From NCBI GenBank assembly GCA_002762705.1, contig PCVE01000052.1, positions 1 through 21,943 of the forward strand: a stretch of 21,943 nt of DNA, given 5' to 3'. The translations under genes were made by a program, and so were the position numbers. This DNA is from Candidatus Woesearchaeota archaeon CG11_big_fil_rev_8_21_14_0_20_43_8. GTDB lineage: Archaea > Nanobdellota > Nanobdellia > Woesearchaeales > CG08-08-20-14. The notes beneath the pieces are model-generated. The model did no database searches. It saw nothing but the letters and a program-made list of their open reading frames with translations, and was not told the DNA's origin. Shown piece after piece: positions 1-6,590 of the stretch (positions within the stretch are counted from its first letter, which is position 1; each line of letters opens with the position of its first letter).

Positions 1-503
1 AGACCCATGCTCTTCTTGCCTTTGTTGTTGCAAGGCACGACCAGATCGATATTGTTCGCCTGGTTGTTTGTGTCGCATAGAGCTACAATCGGGATACCGA
101 TCTTTGTCGCATCTTTGATCGCGTTCCTGTCGGGCCATGAATCTGTGCAGAGCAGGACTTTCTTTTCGATGAAAGTATCAAGCTCTTTGTTTGTGAGGAT
201 TCCTGGTGGGTATCTTCCAGCGAAGATTGTCGCGCCTGTCAGCTTTCCGAACATCTTGACTGGTTTCCATCCATTCTCTCGTCTGCTGACGATCATGATA
301 TCTTCAGGTGCGTAGTGCGCAAGAAATTTCGCCGCGATCCTGGTCATCTCATCGATCTTCTGGAGATTCAATACATAAAGTCCGTCTGGCCTTGTCTTGT
401 ATATGAAATTCTCCATGTATTTTGTTTTGAACTTCGTACCGATGTGGATACCTGATTTTAGGTACATGTCGATCGGCACAAGCATCTCTTCTGTCTCTGG
501 CAT
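1..503 (-). CDS. rpsB: 30S ribosomal protein S2, archaeal type (3' end cut off by window)
   Basis: This is the small-subunit ribosomal protein S2, which sits at the head-body junction of the 30S subunit. The 167 codons visible read MPETEEMLVPIDMYLKSGIH at the start. They include the S2 family signatures GRYPPGILTN, the D-x-W-P-D-RNAIKDATKIGIPIVALCDTNN region and IDLVVPCNNKGKKS near the cut edge. The C-terminal part, roughly 30-60 residues, lies outside the window. The start ATG at 503 has a GAGGT ribosome binding site about 8 bases upstream. The archaeal form lacks the long bacterial N-terminus, as here. The gene runs alone in this window; radA lies upstream on the same strand but is separated by about 315 bp and its own terminator. 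Confidence 0.95.
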   Translation of the reverse strand, partial: MPETEEMLVPIDMYLKSGIHIGTKFKTKYMENFIYKTRPDGLYVLNLQKIDEMTRIAAKFLAHYAPEDIMIVSRRENGWKPVKMFGKLTGATIFAGRYPPGILTNKELDTFIEKKVLLCTDSWPDRNAIKDATKIGIPIVALCDTNNQANNIDLVVPCNNKGKKSMG

Positions 504-547
504 ATTTATCTACCTCGTTAGAGATGATAGAATCAAGCAATAATACT

Positions 548-591
548 GACGGAAATCGGTAATCATATTATTTATTCTTGCTATTTCCGTC
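548..591 (-). promoter_or_regulatory. rpsB promoter region framed by a 9-bp inverted repeat
   Basis: A perfect inverted repeat, GACGGAAAT at 548-556 and ATTTCCGTC at 583-591, encloses 26 bp of AT-rich sequence. On the minus strand that sequence contains a TATA-like stretch (565-575, AATAAATAATA). A transcript starting about 26 bases further would begin near 544 and leave a 40-base leader before the rpsB start. The arms frame the TATA box, so a dimeric repressor or a structured leader are both possible. The TATA call is by position and base composition only. Confidence 0.4.
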
Positions 592-625
592 GTACATAAG
601 TGCGAAAAATACATGATTATAAATT

Positions 626-706
626 GCCGCACCTATGGCTGCGTTTCTATCGCCTCAGCAGCGTCTGCAAGGTCCGCCTTTTGGACGCTAACCCTTGCAA
701 ATCGGC
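626..706 (-). ncRNA. candidate structured RNA of unknown class
   Basis: This stretch between radA and rpsB has no convincing gene. On the minus strand it starts about 30 bases after a TATAAA box and carries dense base pairing. AGCGTC (660-665) pairs with GACGCT (684-689). GCAAGG (667-672) pairs with CCTTGC (693-698). GCTGC (638-642) pairs with GCAGC (658-662). The ends GCCG and CGGC can close the whole element. The first two helices interleave, giving either a pseudoknot or two exclusive folds. It does not fit a tRNA: there is no T-loop motif and only four acceptor pairs. It could be a free small RNA or part of an extended rpsB leader. No known RNA family was recognised. Confidence 0.35.
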
Positions 707-732
707 TATAGTTGATGAGAAATGGGGTTCAG

Positions 733-740
733 TTTATAAA
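733..740 (-). promoter_or_regulatory. TATA box TTTATAAA for the candidate RNA
   Basis: TTTATAAA lies inside the symmetric sequence GGTTTATAAACT (minus strand), a good match to an archaeal TATA element. Its centre is 30 bases from the first G of the GCCG end of the structured stretch. Because it is palindromic it could also be read on the plus strand, where no gene follows. Confidence 0.45.
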
Positions 741-798
741 CCTTTTCCCCACATGGTTCCACGATCCAGGTTTGTGTGTTCACATCACCCTTATAATT

Positions 799-813
799 AA
801 TAAGAAAAAAGAA
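799..813 (-). terminator. T-rich terminator after radA
   Basis: Directly after the radA stop the minus strand reads TTCTTTTTTCTTATTAATT. A run of T without a hairpin is the usual archaeal transcription stop. It separates radA from the elements further downstream. Confidence 0.45.
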
Positions 814-818
814 TAAGA

Positions 819-1760
819 TCAAACATCCCTTAAACCTTCAGTCTCGACGAAGAAGTTGCATTCTCCGTCAGGCAGGTTTGGTGAGTCGACAAGCTTCGCC
901 ACACGGGAACCTTTCTTTCCTTTTCTCAGATATATCCTGAATGTGGACGCGTGCGCGACGATGTTTCCGCCGACCGCTTTTGTCGGATCACCAAAGAACT
1001 GCGCAGGGTCGTGCATGACCTGGTTTGTCACATAGACGCACAGATTATGTGTATCTGCGAGTCTGAGCAGGGTATGCATGTGCTTGTTGATCTTCTGCTG
1101 ACGCTCAGCAAGCGTCCCTCGACCGACGAACTCAGCACGGAAATGCGCAGTGAGCGAATCGATGATCAGCACAGTGACATTTAGCTTGTTCTCTTTTATG
1201 AGTTCCTCGACTTTATCCGCGAGCAGGAGCTGATGGTCTGAATTATATGCGCGGGCCACCTTTAACTGCTTGAGCACTTTCTGAGGATCGACTTTTGCGC
1301 CGTTTGCAAGCTCAATGATCCTTTCTGGCCTGAATGTGTTCTCAGTGTCGATATAGATCACTGATGCGTCCGGATTCGCCTTTATGGCGCTCACTGATAA
1401 TATGTGTCCGATCTGTGTCTTTCCAGAACCATATTCGCCGAAGCACTCGATGATCGCGCCGGTCTCGAATCCTCCGCCAAGAAGCTTGTTGAAGTTCTCA
1501 GAACCCGTGCTGACCTTGATGACGCGTTCTCTTCTCTTCAGGACCTGTTCGCCGGATTCAAAACCCATCTTCAGCTCGTTTCTTGCGGCATTGATCATCT
1601 TCCTTGCCACTGTCTCTGTTATCCCTGCGCTCTCGACAAGTTCGCCAGGGGTTGAGACAGCGATAGCCATCAGGGTATCGTATCCGCTCTCTGCTAATTT
1701 TTCGGCAGTTGCTGCGCCGACTCCAGGTAAATCTAATACTGTCATTTCTTTTTCTGTCAT
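819..1760 (-). CDS. radA: DNA repair and recombination protein RadA
   Basis: RadA is the archaeal RecA/Rad51 recombinase that forms ATP-dependent filaments on single-stranded DNA and drives strand exchange. The 313-aa protein has a helix-hairpin-helix N-terminal domain (LPGVGAATAEKL, about residues 11-60). A linker with the GFESG polymerisation-type motif follows at 66-70. The ATPase core has Walker A GEYGSGKTQ (108-116) and Walker B VLIIDS (197-202), and the L2-region stretch NQVMHDPAQFFGDPTKAVGG begins near 246. Length and motifs match full-length archaeal RadA, not the shorter RadB. The ATG at 1760 follows a GAGGTGA ribosome binding site. A small conserved gene ends 29 bp upstream on the same strand and is likely co-transcribed. 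Confidence 0.97.
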   Translation of the reverse strand: MTEKEMTVLDLPGVGAATAEKLAESGYDTLMAIAVSTPGELVESAGITETVARKMINAARNELKMGFESGEQVLKRRERVIKVSTGSENFNKLLGGGFETGAIIECFGEYGSGKTQIGHILSVSAIKANPDASVIYIDTENTFRPERIIELANGAKVDPQKVLKQLKVARAYNSDHQLLLADKVEELIKENKLNVTVLIIDSLTAHFRAEFVGRGTLAERQQKINKHMHTLLRLADTHNLCVYVTNQVMHDPAQFFGDPTKAVGGNIVAHASTFRIYLRKGKKGSRVAKLVDSPNLPDGECNFFVETEGLRDV

Positions 1761-1789
1761 TTTGAATCACCTCGTTTCAAGATGCGAAC

Positions 1790-2128
1790 TCACATTATGA
1801 GATCTATGTCTTCTATCTCGATGGAATTATCCATCTTAGAAGACGAACCGGACGATGATGATTTCACGCTGCTCTCGCTTTGGTTCTCAAGCATCAGGTA
1901 TTCAAAAGCTTTGTTCAATACCAAAACTGCTTTTGGAAGATCCATCGCTCTGAAAGAATTTGTGCTTTTCCATTCACCGTTCTTATCTTTGTAGTTCCTG
2001 TCCAGGGCGACTGAATGGTAATGTCCTGGTTCACCTGTTGTGTTGCTTGTCACTTCGTTCCGCCAGATAGTCGCGGTCACTGCCCCGGCCCGAATTTTTT
2101 TTTCAGGCATATTCTTTCCTTTTTCCAT
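1790..2128 (-). CDS. conserved hypothetical protein linked to radA
   Basis: This 112-aa protein sits just upstream of radA in the same direction with a 29-bp gap, so the two probably form an operon. Residues 10-80 look like one small beta-rich domain: IRAGAVTATIWRNEV, then a YHSVALDRNYKDKNGEW strand pair, then DLPKAVLVLNKAFEYLML as a closing helix. The last 30 residues are a low-complexity Ser/Glu/Asp tail ending in an acidic patch (EIEDIDLIM). A basic beta domain with a flexible acidic tail is how several single-strand DNA-binding proteins are built, which makes a role beside RadA attractive, but no named family was recognised. The first ATG has a strong AGGAGGTG site; a second in-frame ATG (at 2110) would shorten it by 6 residues. 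Confidence 0.8.
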   Translation of the reverse strand: MEKGKNMPEKKIRAGAVTATIWRNEVTSNTTGEPGHYHSVALDRNYKDKNGEWKSTNSFRAMDLPKAVLVLNKAFEYLMLENQSESSVKSSSSGSSSKMDNSIEIEDIDLIM

Positions 2129-2216
2129 TTACGACACCTCCTTGCTTATCGCATTTTGTTTCAACCAAGGCCTTTATGACTTTGGTGGAGTCTATGTGAT
2201 GTGAAGCTGCGTTCGT

Positions 2217-2226
2217 TTAAATAGTT
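2217..2226 (-). promoter_or_regulatory. TATA-like box upstream of the radA operon
   Basis: The minus strand reads AAACTATTTAAACG here, an archaeal TATA-like element. A start about 26 bases on (near 2196) would give a leader of roughly 68 bases before the first gene at 2128. No other candidate of similar quality lies closer. Confidence 0.4.
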
Positions 2227-2315
2227 TTGGCGGGTGTGTCCAGTGGATGTCTATTGGTGACGGGATTATGAAAAATTGGAATTAGGGCCTCTCTAAAAGA
2301 AGAATCCACAGGACA

Positions 2316-2783
2316 TCAGACAATCCCGAACAGAAGAAATATGGCGCAGACAGATGAGGCGATAAAGATTGATGTATCGATGATCCCGCCTGTCTTTACG
2401 AAGCCACGTAATCTGATTGACGATATCGGATGCAGGATCCTTATACCACTATGAGTCAGCATATCGAGCATAAGATGGACAATATATCCGAGCATGAATG
2501 CTATCGCATAAATCTTTGTTCCGCCAAGGTAAACGATCATGGCTCCGACGATCACGGGCGGATATATGGTATGGATAAATCCCCTATGCTTCAGAACGAA
2601 AGATAATATCCAGTTCAAAGGCCAGATCTTTCTTGCTGCCCATGATTTTCTATAATCAATATCTGGAATGATACCGCCTATGCAAGCGATCAGGAGGAAG
2701 AGAAGTCTGTGCTTGGGTCTGAAGAAAGGAAGTGTCAGGTACGATATGAAGAATGCCATCGAAAAGTGGGTCTTGAAGTTCAT
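2316..2783 (-). CDS. YdjM/DUF457-type membrane metal-dependent hydrolase
   Basis: This 155-aa membrane protein belongs to the YdjM family of inner-membrane predicted metal-dependent hydrolases, whose substrate is unknown. The family signature is complete: His6 in the first segment (NFKTHFSMA), the acidic PDID at 40-43 after a hydrophobic segment, HRGFIHT at 66-72, and GYIVHLMLDMLTHSG at 99-113. Four to five hydrophobic segments fit a polytopic protein with the His/Asp residues at the membrane face. No ribosome binding site precedes the ATG at 2783, and a TATA-like AAATATAC lies 28 bases upstream, so it is probably leaderless. A larger relative is encoded at 11042-11833. Confidence 0.85.
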   Translation of the reverse strand: MNFKTHFSMAFFISYLTLPFFRPKHRLLFLLIACIGGIIPDIDYRKSWAARKIWPLNWILSFVLKHRGFIHTIYPPVIVGAMIVYLGGTKIYAIAFMLGYIVHLMLDMLTHSGIRILHPISSIRLRGFVKTGGIIDTSIFIASSVCAIFLLFGIV

Positions 2784-2808
2784 TGTATTTTATTTTAGGA
2801 GGGCTGAT

Positions 2809-2840
2809 GTATATTTCTTTCGCTAGCGAAAGATTTATAT
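2809..2840. promoter_or_regulatory. divergent promoter pair around an 18-bp palindrome
   Basis: A perfect palindrome, TCTTTCGCT-AGCGAAAGA, occupies 2816-2833. Directly on each side lies a TATA-like box: TTTATAT (2834-2840) for the zinc-ribbon gene on the plus strand and AAATATA read on the minus strand (2815-2809) for the YdjM-like gene. Each arm (GCGAAAGA) therefore falls where an archaeal BRE, the TFB recognition element, is expected. The arms could serve as two mirrored BREs, as a repressor operator, or both. Confidence 0.55.
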
Positions 2841-2882
2841 TCAGGATTAATTCTAGAATATCTTAAGAGAGGTGGTCATATT

Positions 2883-3299
2883 ATGGAGCAGGATACCATG
2901 TTGGTCTGTGGAAACTGCAATAGTACAGTCGCGGTAAGTTCTATGAAGTATAATAGCACGGGAGATTATCTTATCTGCAAAAAATGTTACAACAAAGAGC
3001 ATGATAAGATAGATGTTGATGTCGAAGATGAGATCAATGCTGAACTAAAAAAGCTTGAAGTACGGATGCCGCAGAAAAAAGCAAGACCTATGCTCCACCA
3101 TATGGATTATGCGAGGGTCAATTACCAATGCACTCATTGTGGCTACAAATACTCTCGTAAGAAAGATGCTGATTATAATAGGCAGTGCCCATATTGCAGC
3201 AAGAATGCGGTCGAGGTGCTGAATCGGTCTGCTGTTGAAGATGTCGATGAAGACACAGCCCCTAGTGTATTTTTCAGTGTCGATAACCTGCTCAATTGA
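2883..3299 (+). CDS. small protein with two zinc ribbons
   Basis: The 138-aa protein has two four-cysteine zinc-binding sites. The first is C9-x2-C12 with C32-x2-C35 (LVCGNCN and LICKKCYN). The second is C83-x2-C86 with C102-x2-C105 (YQCTHCGYKYS and QCPYCSKN). An acidic linker (DVDVEDEINAELKKLE) separates them and a short acidic tail follows. This layout resembles archaeal nucleic-acid-binding or transcription-linked zinc-ribbon proteins, but no specific family was recognised. The ATG is preceded by GAGAGGTGG, a good ribosome binding site, and by a TATA box at 2834-2840. It is a single-gene unit with a T-rich terminator. Confidence 0.85.
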   Translation: MEQDTMLVCGNCNSTVAVSSMKYNSTGDYLICKKCYNKEHDKIDVDVEDEINAELKKLEVRMPQKKARPMLHHMDYARVNYQCTHCGYKYSRKKDADYNRQCPYCSKNAVEVLNRSAVEDVDEDTAPSVFFSVDNLLN

Positions 3300-3301
3300 G
3301 C

Positions 3302-3331
3302 ATTTTTCTTTCTGATTTTTGATGGTTTTTC
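3302..3331 (+). terminator. T-rich terminator after the zinc-ribbon gene
   Basis: Immediately after the stop codon come three T clusters (ATTTTTC, GATTTTTG, GGTTTTTC) in 30 bases without a hairpin, typical of an archaeal terminator. Confidence 0.5.
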
Positions 3332-3371
3332 TATTGTTATATCCTATATTCTGATTTCAGATAAGCGGAAC

Positions 3372-3380
3372 ATATATAAA
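3372..3380 (+). promoter_or_regulatory. TATA box for the cyclase gene
   Basis: ATATATAAA, preceded by a purine-rich GCGGAAC that could act as BRE, lies 29 bases before the GTG at 3405 and 38 before the ATG at 3414. This spacing supports a leaderless or nearly leaderless transcript. Confidence 0.5.
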
Positions 3381-3404
3381 TCAAAGGGTATTCACCACTC
3401 ATAA

Positions 3405-5045
3405 GTGCACAATATGGGTATATTTGATCTTTCAAATCGGAACATAGAGAAGATGCTCAAGATGAAACAGCGAGAGCTTTCTATCCTTCATGAACTCGAT
3501 AAGCTAAAAGAGAGCGCTTCTGACACAAAACTGTTCTTAGAAGGTATCCTTAGGCATTTCATGAAAGTCCTAAGAAACGAGCTTGGTGTTGTGCTTCTCC
3601 ATGATAGTGTCACCAAATCACTTGAGATCGGGACTGCGATCGATAAAGGCATCTTCAACGCAGATAATTATGATCTTATCAAAGATATCGCAAGAGACAC
3701 GATAACGAACGGTCGGATCCTTGTCATCAACAACACAAAGAAGCACCAGAAGATGGTCAATTTCAATATCAAGAATATGCTCTCATCTCCGATAAGATAC
3801 AGGAGCAAGATAATCGGTGTGATCCAGCTTTTCAACAGCAAACGCATCGGCGGATTCAAGAGTGATTCATTGCATCTTTTCAGCCTGATGCTGAGCCATA
3901 TAGATTCGACGATAGAATATTCAAAACTCTATCGCCAGATTGAAGAGAAAGACAGGGAGCTTTCTGTGTTATATTCAATAGATAAATTACGCGACACAAT
4001 AAAAGATTTCGACACTTTGATGAAAGCCATCCTTAGCGAGATGACAAAGATCCTCGAGGCAGAAGTAGGTTTCATCGCGCTCTATGACAAAGAAGGGAAT
4101 CTTGTGGATGTCAAGGTCCCATCTAACATAAGATCAAGCTCATTTCTCACAAGCAACGTCGACACGATCGATGCTCTATGCAGGGCAGTGTTCAAGCACG
4201 GCGACCTGATGAGAGGCGATTATCTGAACGCAGAGATCAGCAGCTTCATCGCTATCCCTGCGTCTCTTGAAGGATCCATCGCAGTGTTTGGTGTCTTAAA
4301 CAGCAGAAAAGATGATGGGTTCTCGCCTGAAGACGAGAAACTTCTAAAAGCGATCGCGTCGCAGGCAGACTCTGCGATATTTGAGGACCAGGACAAGCAG
4401 CAGATCAAATCGCTCTTCAAGAGATATGTGAGTCCAGAAGTCATGGAAAGCATGCTCAATGATGAGGAGACTGATTACTTGCAGACAAAGAAGCAGGATG
4501 TGACTGTCCTTTTTGCAGACATACGTGGATTCACTGCTATGTCTGAACGCCTTCCGCCTGAGGAAGTTGTAGAGATGCTCAACGAATTCTTCTCAGTGAT
4601 GACTGAGACGATAATGAAGATGCGTGGCACACTTGACAAGTTCATGGGCGATGGGATCATGGCAGTCTTTGGCGCCCCTATATATTATGAAGGTCATGCT
4701 TTGCGTGCAATCAGGACAGCTTATGAGATGCAGAAAGCATTCAAGGAGCTCCAAAATAAATGGATATCAGAAGGAAGACCACTTGTCGAGCTTGGGATCG
4801 GGATAAACAGTGGTGTCGCTATTGTCGGTAATATCGGTTGCAGCCAGAGGCTGGATTATACAGTCATCGGTGATGTCGCGAATACAGCTTCAAGATTATG
4901 CTCTGTCGCGACCGGCGGCCAGATAATCCTCTCTAATGCTTCACGGGCTGAGGCCAATGGCACAATCGAAGCGCGAAGTCTTGGTTTTATCAATGTCAAA
5001 GGCAAGAAAGACAAGCTTGAGATACATCAGGTCGTGAATGTTTAA
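3405..5045 (+). CDS. class III adenylyl cyclase with two GAF domains
   Basis: This 546-aa soluble protein would make cyclic AMP from ATP. Residues about 28-175 and 185-325 are two GAF-type sensor domains, each introduced by a matching helix (RELSILHELDKLKES and RELSVLYSIDKLRDT). A linker (FKRYVSPEVMESML) leads to the cyclase domain, about 364-546. All catalytic positions are visible: metal ligands D372 (LFADIRGFT) and D416 (DKFMGDG), the adenine-selecting pair K412 and D484 (RLDYTVIGD), transition-state N493 and R497 (ANTASRL). K and D at the selector sites point to ATP, not GTP. Universal class III cyclases are common in bacteria and rare in archaea. The start may be GTG 3405 (leaderless) or ATG 3414. 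It overlaps the convergent regulator gene by four bases. Confidence 0.93.
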   Translation: MHNMGIFDLSNRNIEKMLKMKQRELSILHELDKLKESASDTKLFLEGILRHFMKVLRNELGVVLLHDSVTKSLEIGTAIDKGIFNADNYDLIKDIARDTITNGRILVINNTKKHQKMVNFNIKNMLSSPIRYRSKIIGVIQLFNSKRIGGFKSDSLHLFSLMLSHIDSTIEYSKLYRQIEEKDRELSVLYSIDKLRDTIKDFDTLMKAILSEMTKILEAEVGFIALYDKEGNLVDVKVPSNIRSSSFLTSNVDTIDALCRAVFKHGDLMRGDYLNAEISSFIAIPASLEGSIAVFGVLNSRKDDGFSPEDEKLLKAIASQADSAIFEDQDKQQIKSLFKRYVSPEVMESMLNDEETDYLQTKKQDVTVLFADIRGFTAMSERLPPEEVVEMLNEFFSVMTETIMKMRGTLDKFMGDGIMAVFGAPIYYEGHALRAIRTAYEMQKAFKELQNKWISEGRPLVELGIGINSGVAIVGNIGCSQRLDYTVIGDVANTASRLCSVATGGQIILSNASRAEANGTIEARSLGFINVKGKKDKLEIHQVVNV

Positions 5046-5368
5046 GGATTCTTCTTATCAGCCAATGCAAGATGCTTTTTGCTTGTGGACAAGAAATCGA
5101 ATGGTCTGTCGTTCGTGAGCATATCAAGCACTTCTATTCCAGCTTCTGTGATCCTGAACACTTTCCATGCCAGTTTGTCTGGTGTCAGGCATGAGACAAG
5201 GCCTTTTCTCTCTAATTCACTCAATGCGACAGAGACATTTGACTGCTTGATCTTTGTCTCCTTCGCAATTTCCATTGGTCTCATCGGTTTTTTTGATATT
5301 GCGATAAGTATTTTCTGTCTTACTTTGCTTGTCATCACCATCGCAAAAGCGCTTGATATATCTACCAT
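5042..5368 (-). CDS. winged-helix transcriptional regulator (ArsR/MarR-like)
   Basis: The 108-aa protein is a single winged helix-turn-helix domain. KVRQKILIAISKKPMRPMEI forms the first helices, AKETKIKQSNVSVALSELERKGLV is the recognition helix-turn-helix (about residues 36-59), and WKVFRITEAGIEVLD is the wing and dimer helix. It has no cysteine-rich metal site and no ligand domain, so its signal is unknown. The ATG at 5368 has no ribosome binding site but lies 25 bases from the centre of a TATA box, so it is probably leaderless. It is divergent from a 51-aa gene and convergent with the cyclase gene, whose last codons it overlaps; a role in regulating its neighbours is possible but unproven. 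Confidence 0.88.
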   Translation of the reverse strand: MVDISSAFAMVMTSKVRQKILIAISKKPMRPMEIAKETKIKQSNVSVALSELERKGLVSCLTPDKLAWKVFRITEAGIEVLDMLTNDRPFDFLSTSKKHLALADKKNP

Positions 5369-5387
5369 ATGGCTTTCATAACAAAAA

Positions 5388-5398
5388 GAATATAAATA
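5388..5398. promoter_or_regulatory. single TATA box shared by two divergent leaderless genes
   Basis: The 56-bp gap between the regulator (ATG at 5368, minus) and the 51-aa gene (ATG at 5425, plus) contains one AT-rich box, GAATATAAATA. Its centre is about 25 bases from the minus-strand start and about 31 bases from the plus-strand start, so one box could serve both genes in opposite directions. The regulator could repress both at once by binding here. Confidence 0.5.
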
Positions 5399-5424
5399 CT
5401 AGCAAATATGACTTACATATAACA

Positions 5425-5580
5425 ATGATACACAGAAGTACTACGACGAAGATAACGGGTGAGATAATCGCCTATGACATCAAAGAAGCAAAGATTGCTG
5501 TGAAGATCAGCAAAGAATCCCTGCAGAAGATTTTCTCGATCCTGCCGCGGAAGGTCAAACTGATCATCGATCAAGCATGA
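5425..5580 (+). CDS. small hypothetical protein, 51 aa
   Basis: The likely product starts MIHRSTTTKITGEIIAYD and is 51 aa long. It looks like a small beta domain (KITGEIIAYDIKEAKIAVKI) followed by an amphipathic helix (SKESLQKIFSIL) and a closing strand (RKVKLIIDQA). The alternating pattern suggests a compact folded protein, not random sequence. The start at 5425 is chosen because it sits 31 bases after the shared TATA box; the same frame stays open upstream to 5329 but that part runs through the promoter and the neighbouring gene. Its last 17 bases overlap the convergent nucleoside hydrolase gene. Function unknown. Confidence 0.6.
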   Translation: MIHRSTTTKITGEIIAYDIKEAKIAVKISKESLQKIFSILPRKVKLIIDQA

Positions 5581-6466
5581 TCCGCATGAACCGATCCATA
5601 AATTCCGTCTTTTCTACTTTTGTGCAGCTAGTGATATGGGATGAAGCATCTATGCGATTCGTCATATCTCCATAATCATCTATCTCGAATGATCGACGGT
5701 CGATTCTAAAAATATCTTTCCAAAACAAAAATGCTGCTGCTAGCGGATCATGAAGATATGTCCTGCCTCCTGCAGCAGATTCATTCCATATCCTCGCGAG
5801 CTCTGCGAGTTTTTGTGCAAGTGCGTCTCCATGTTCCAATCGTCTTATTTGATAATCATCTAACCATACTTCATGTGTCACATCTGATGGCATGATCGTC
5901 ATCGGTATCTTTGAACTGTATACGATCTGCGCGGCTTTTGGATCTGCTCTCACATTATATTCTGCTCTGCCTAATCTTTTTTGGTCAAGCACTCCGCTCA
6001 TCGCATAGATGTGTCTTATGTTGTTTTTCACGTCTGGATGTTCTTTTATCAATCCTGCGATGTTTGTCATAGGTCCTATCGATACGATTGAGATATCATC
6101 TTGTTGTATGATTTTATGCATCTCTTTGATTGCGTCATCCTTTGGCGGCGTGTCTTTCAATCTAATTATCGTCTTTCTGTCAAACAGCCCTTCGCCTTCG
6201 TGTGAATCTGGATGTCTCATGTGCTTGCAGACTTCTGCAGGAATTTGTCTTTTTGTTTTTCTGTAATCAATTCCGCCATACACTGGAACACTTATGCTTG
6301 CAAGTTCTAGTAGTTTTTTTGTTATCTCTTTTTTTAGTTCAGTGAATTCGTACACTGTCGTGATCGCTTTTATTTCAACATCTGATTTTAATAGTAGCGC
6401 AAGAGCTAATGTATCGTCTGCGTCAAACCCAATGTCTGTATCTAAAATTATTTTTTCCAATTTCAT
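5564..6466 (-). CDS. inosine-uridine preferring nucleoside hydrolase family protein
   Basis: Members of this family cut the N-glycosidic bond of ribonucleosides to give ribose and a base, using a calcium ion held by an N-terminal aspartate cluster. The 300-aa protein begins MKLEKIILDTDIGFDADDTL, which contains the DTDxGxDxDD form of the metal motif (residues 9-18). SIGPMTNIA near the middle matches the family's conserved xxGxxTN loop, and YLHDPLAAAF near residue 240 supplies the HDP motif whose Asp completes the calcium site. Length is normal for the family. ATG at 6466 is preferred because AGGTGAGG lies just upstream; a GTG at 6475 overlaps that site. Substrate, possibly purine or pyrimidine nucleoside salvage, cannot be told from sequence. 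Confidence 0.9.
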   Translation of the reverse strand: MKLEKIILDTDIGFDADDTLALALLLKSDVEIKAITTVYEFTELKKEITKKLLELASISVPVYGGIDYRKTKRQIPAEVCKHMRHPDSHEGEGLFDRKTIIRLKDTPPKDDAIKEMHKIIQQDDISIVSIGPMTNIAGLIKEHPDVKNNIRHIYAMSGVLDQKRLGRAEYNVRADPKAAQIVYSSKIPMTIMPSDVTHEVWLDDYQIRRLEHGDALAQKLAELARIWNESAAGGRTYLHDPLAAAFLFWKDIFRIDRRSFEIDDYGDMTNRIDASSHITSCTKVEKTEFMDRFMRIMLDR

Positions 6467-6496
6467 AAACCTCACCTGGGTTTTATTGGTGTTGAT

Positions 6497-6518
6497 AATT
6501 ATATAAGGTTGTACCTTA
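6497..6518 (-). promoter_or_regulatory. TATA box and short inverted repeat upstream of the nucleoside hydrolase
   Basis: The minus strand has TTATATAATT (6506-6497), whose centre is about 26 bases from a likely transcript start near 6476. Partly overlapping it is the inverted repeat TAAGGT-tgt-ACCTTA (6504-6509 and 6513-6518). A protein bound there would block the promoter, so it is a candidate operator. Confidence 0.4.
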
Positions 6519-6560
6519 AGATATATATGTTACATTAAACGTATATATATATTGAAAAAC

Positions 6561-6569
6561 TATTTATAG
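6561..6569 (+). promoter_or_regulatory. TATA box for the AbrB-PhoU gene
   Basis: TATTTATAG, preceded by GAAAAAC as possible BRE, is centred 26 bases before the ATG at 6591. No ribosome binding site lies between, so the transcript is probably leaderless. Confidence 0.5.
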
Positions 6570-6590
6570 CTGAGTGTCTACCCACCTAAT

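Noticed and set aside
626..706. Reading the structured stretch as a tRNA, possibly with an intron
   Set aside because: Only four acceptor pairs, no TTCRA T-loop motif, and the strongest helices interleave in a way a tRNA cannot.
600..800. 66-codon open frame on the plus strand in the gap between rpsB and radA
   Set aside because: Protein has no regular structure, no ribosome binding site, and the same bases are better explained as a structured RNA region.
1384..1800. 138-codon open frame on the plus strand opposite radA
   Set aside because: Antisense shadow of radA with no family resemblance.
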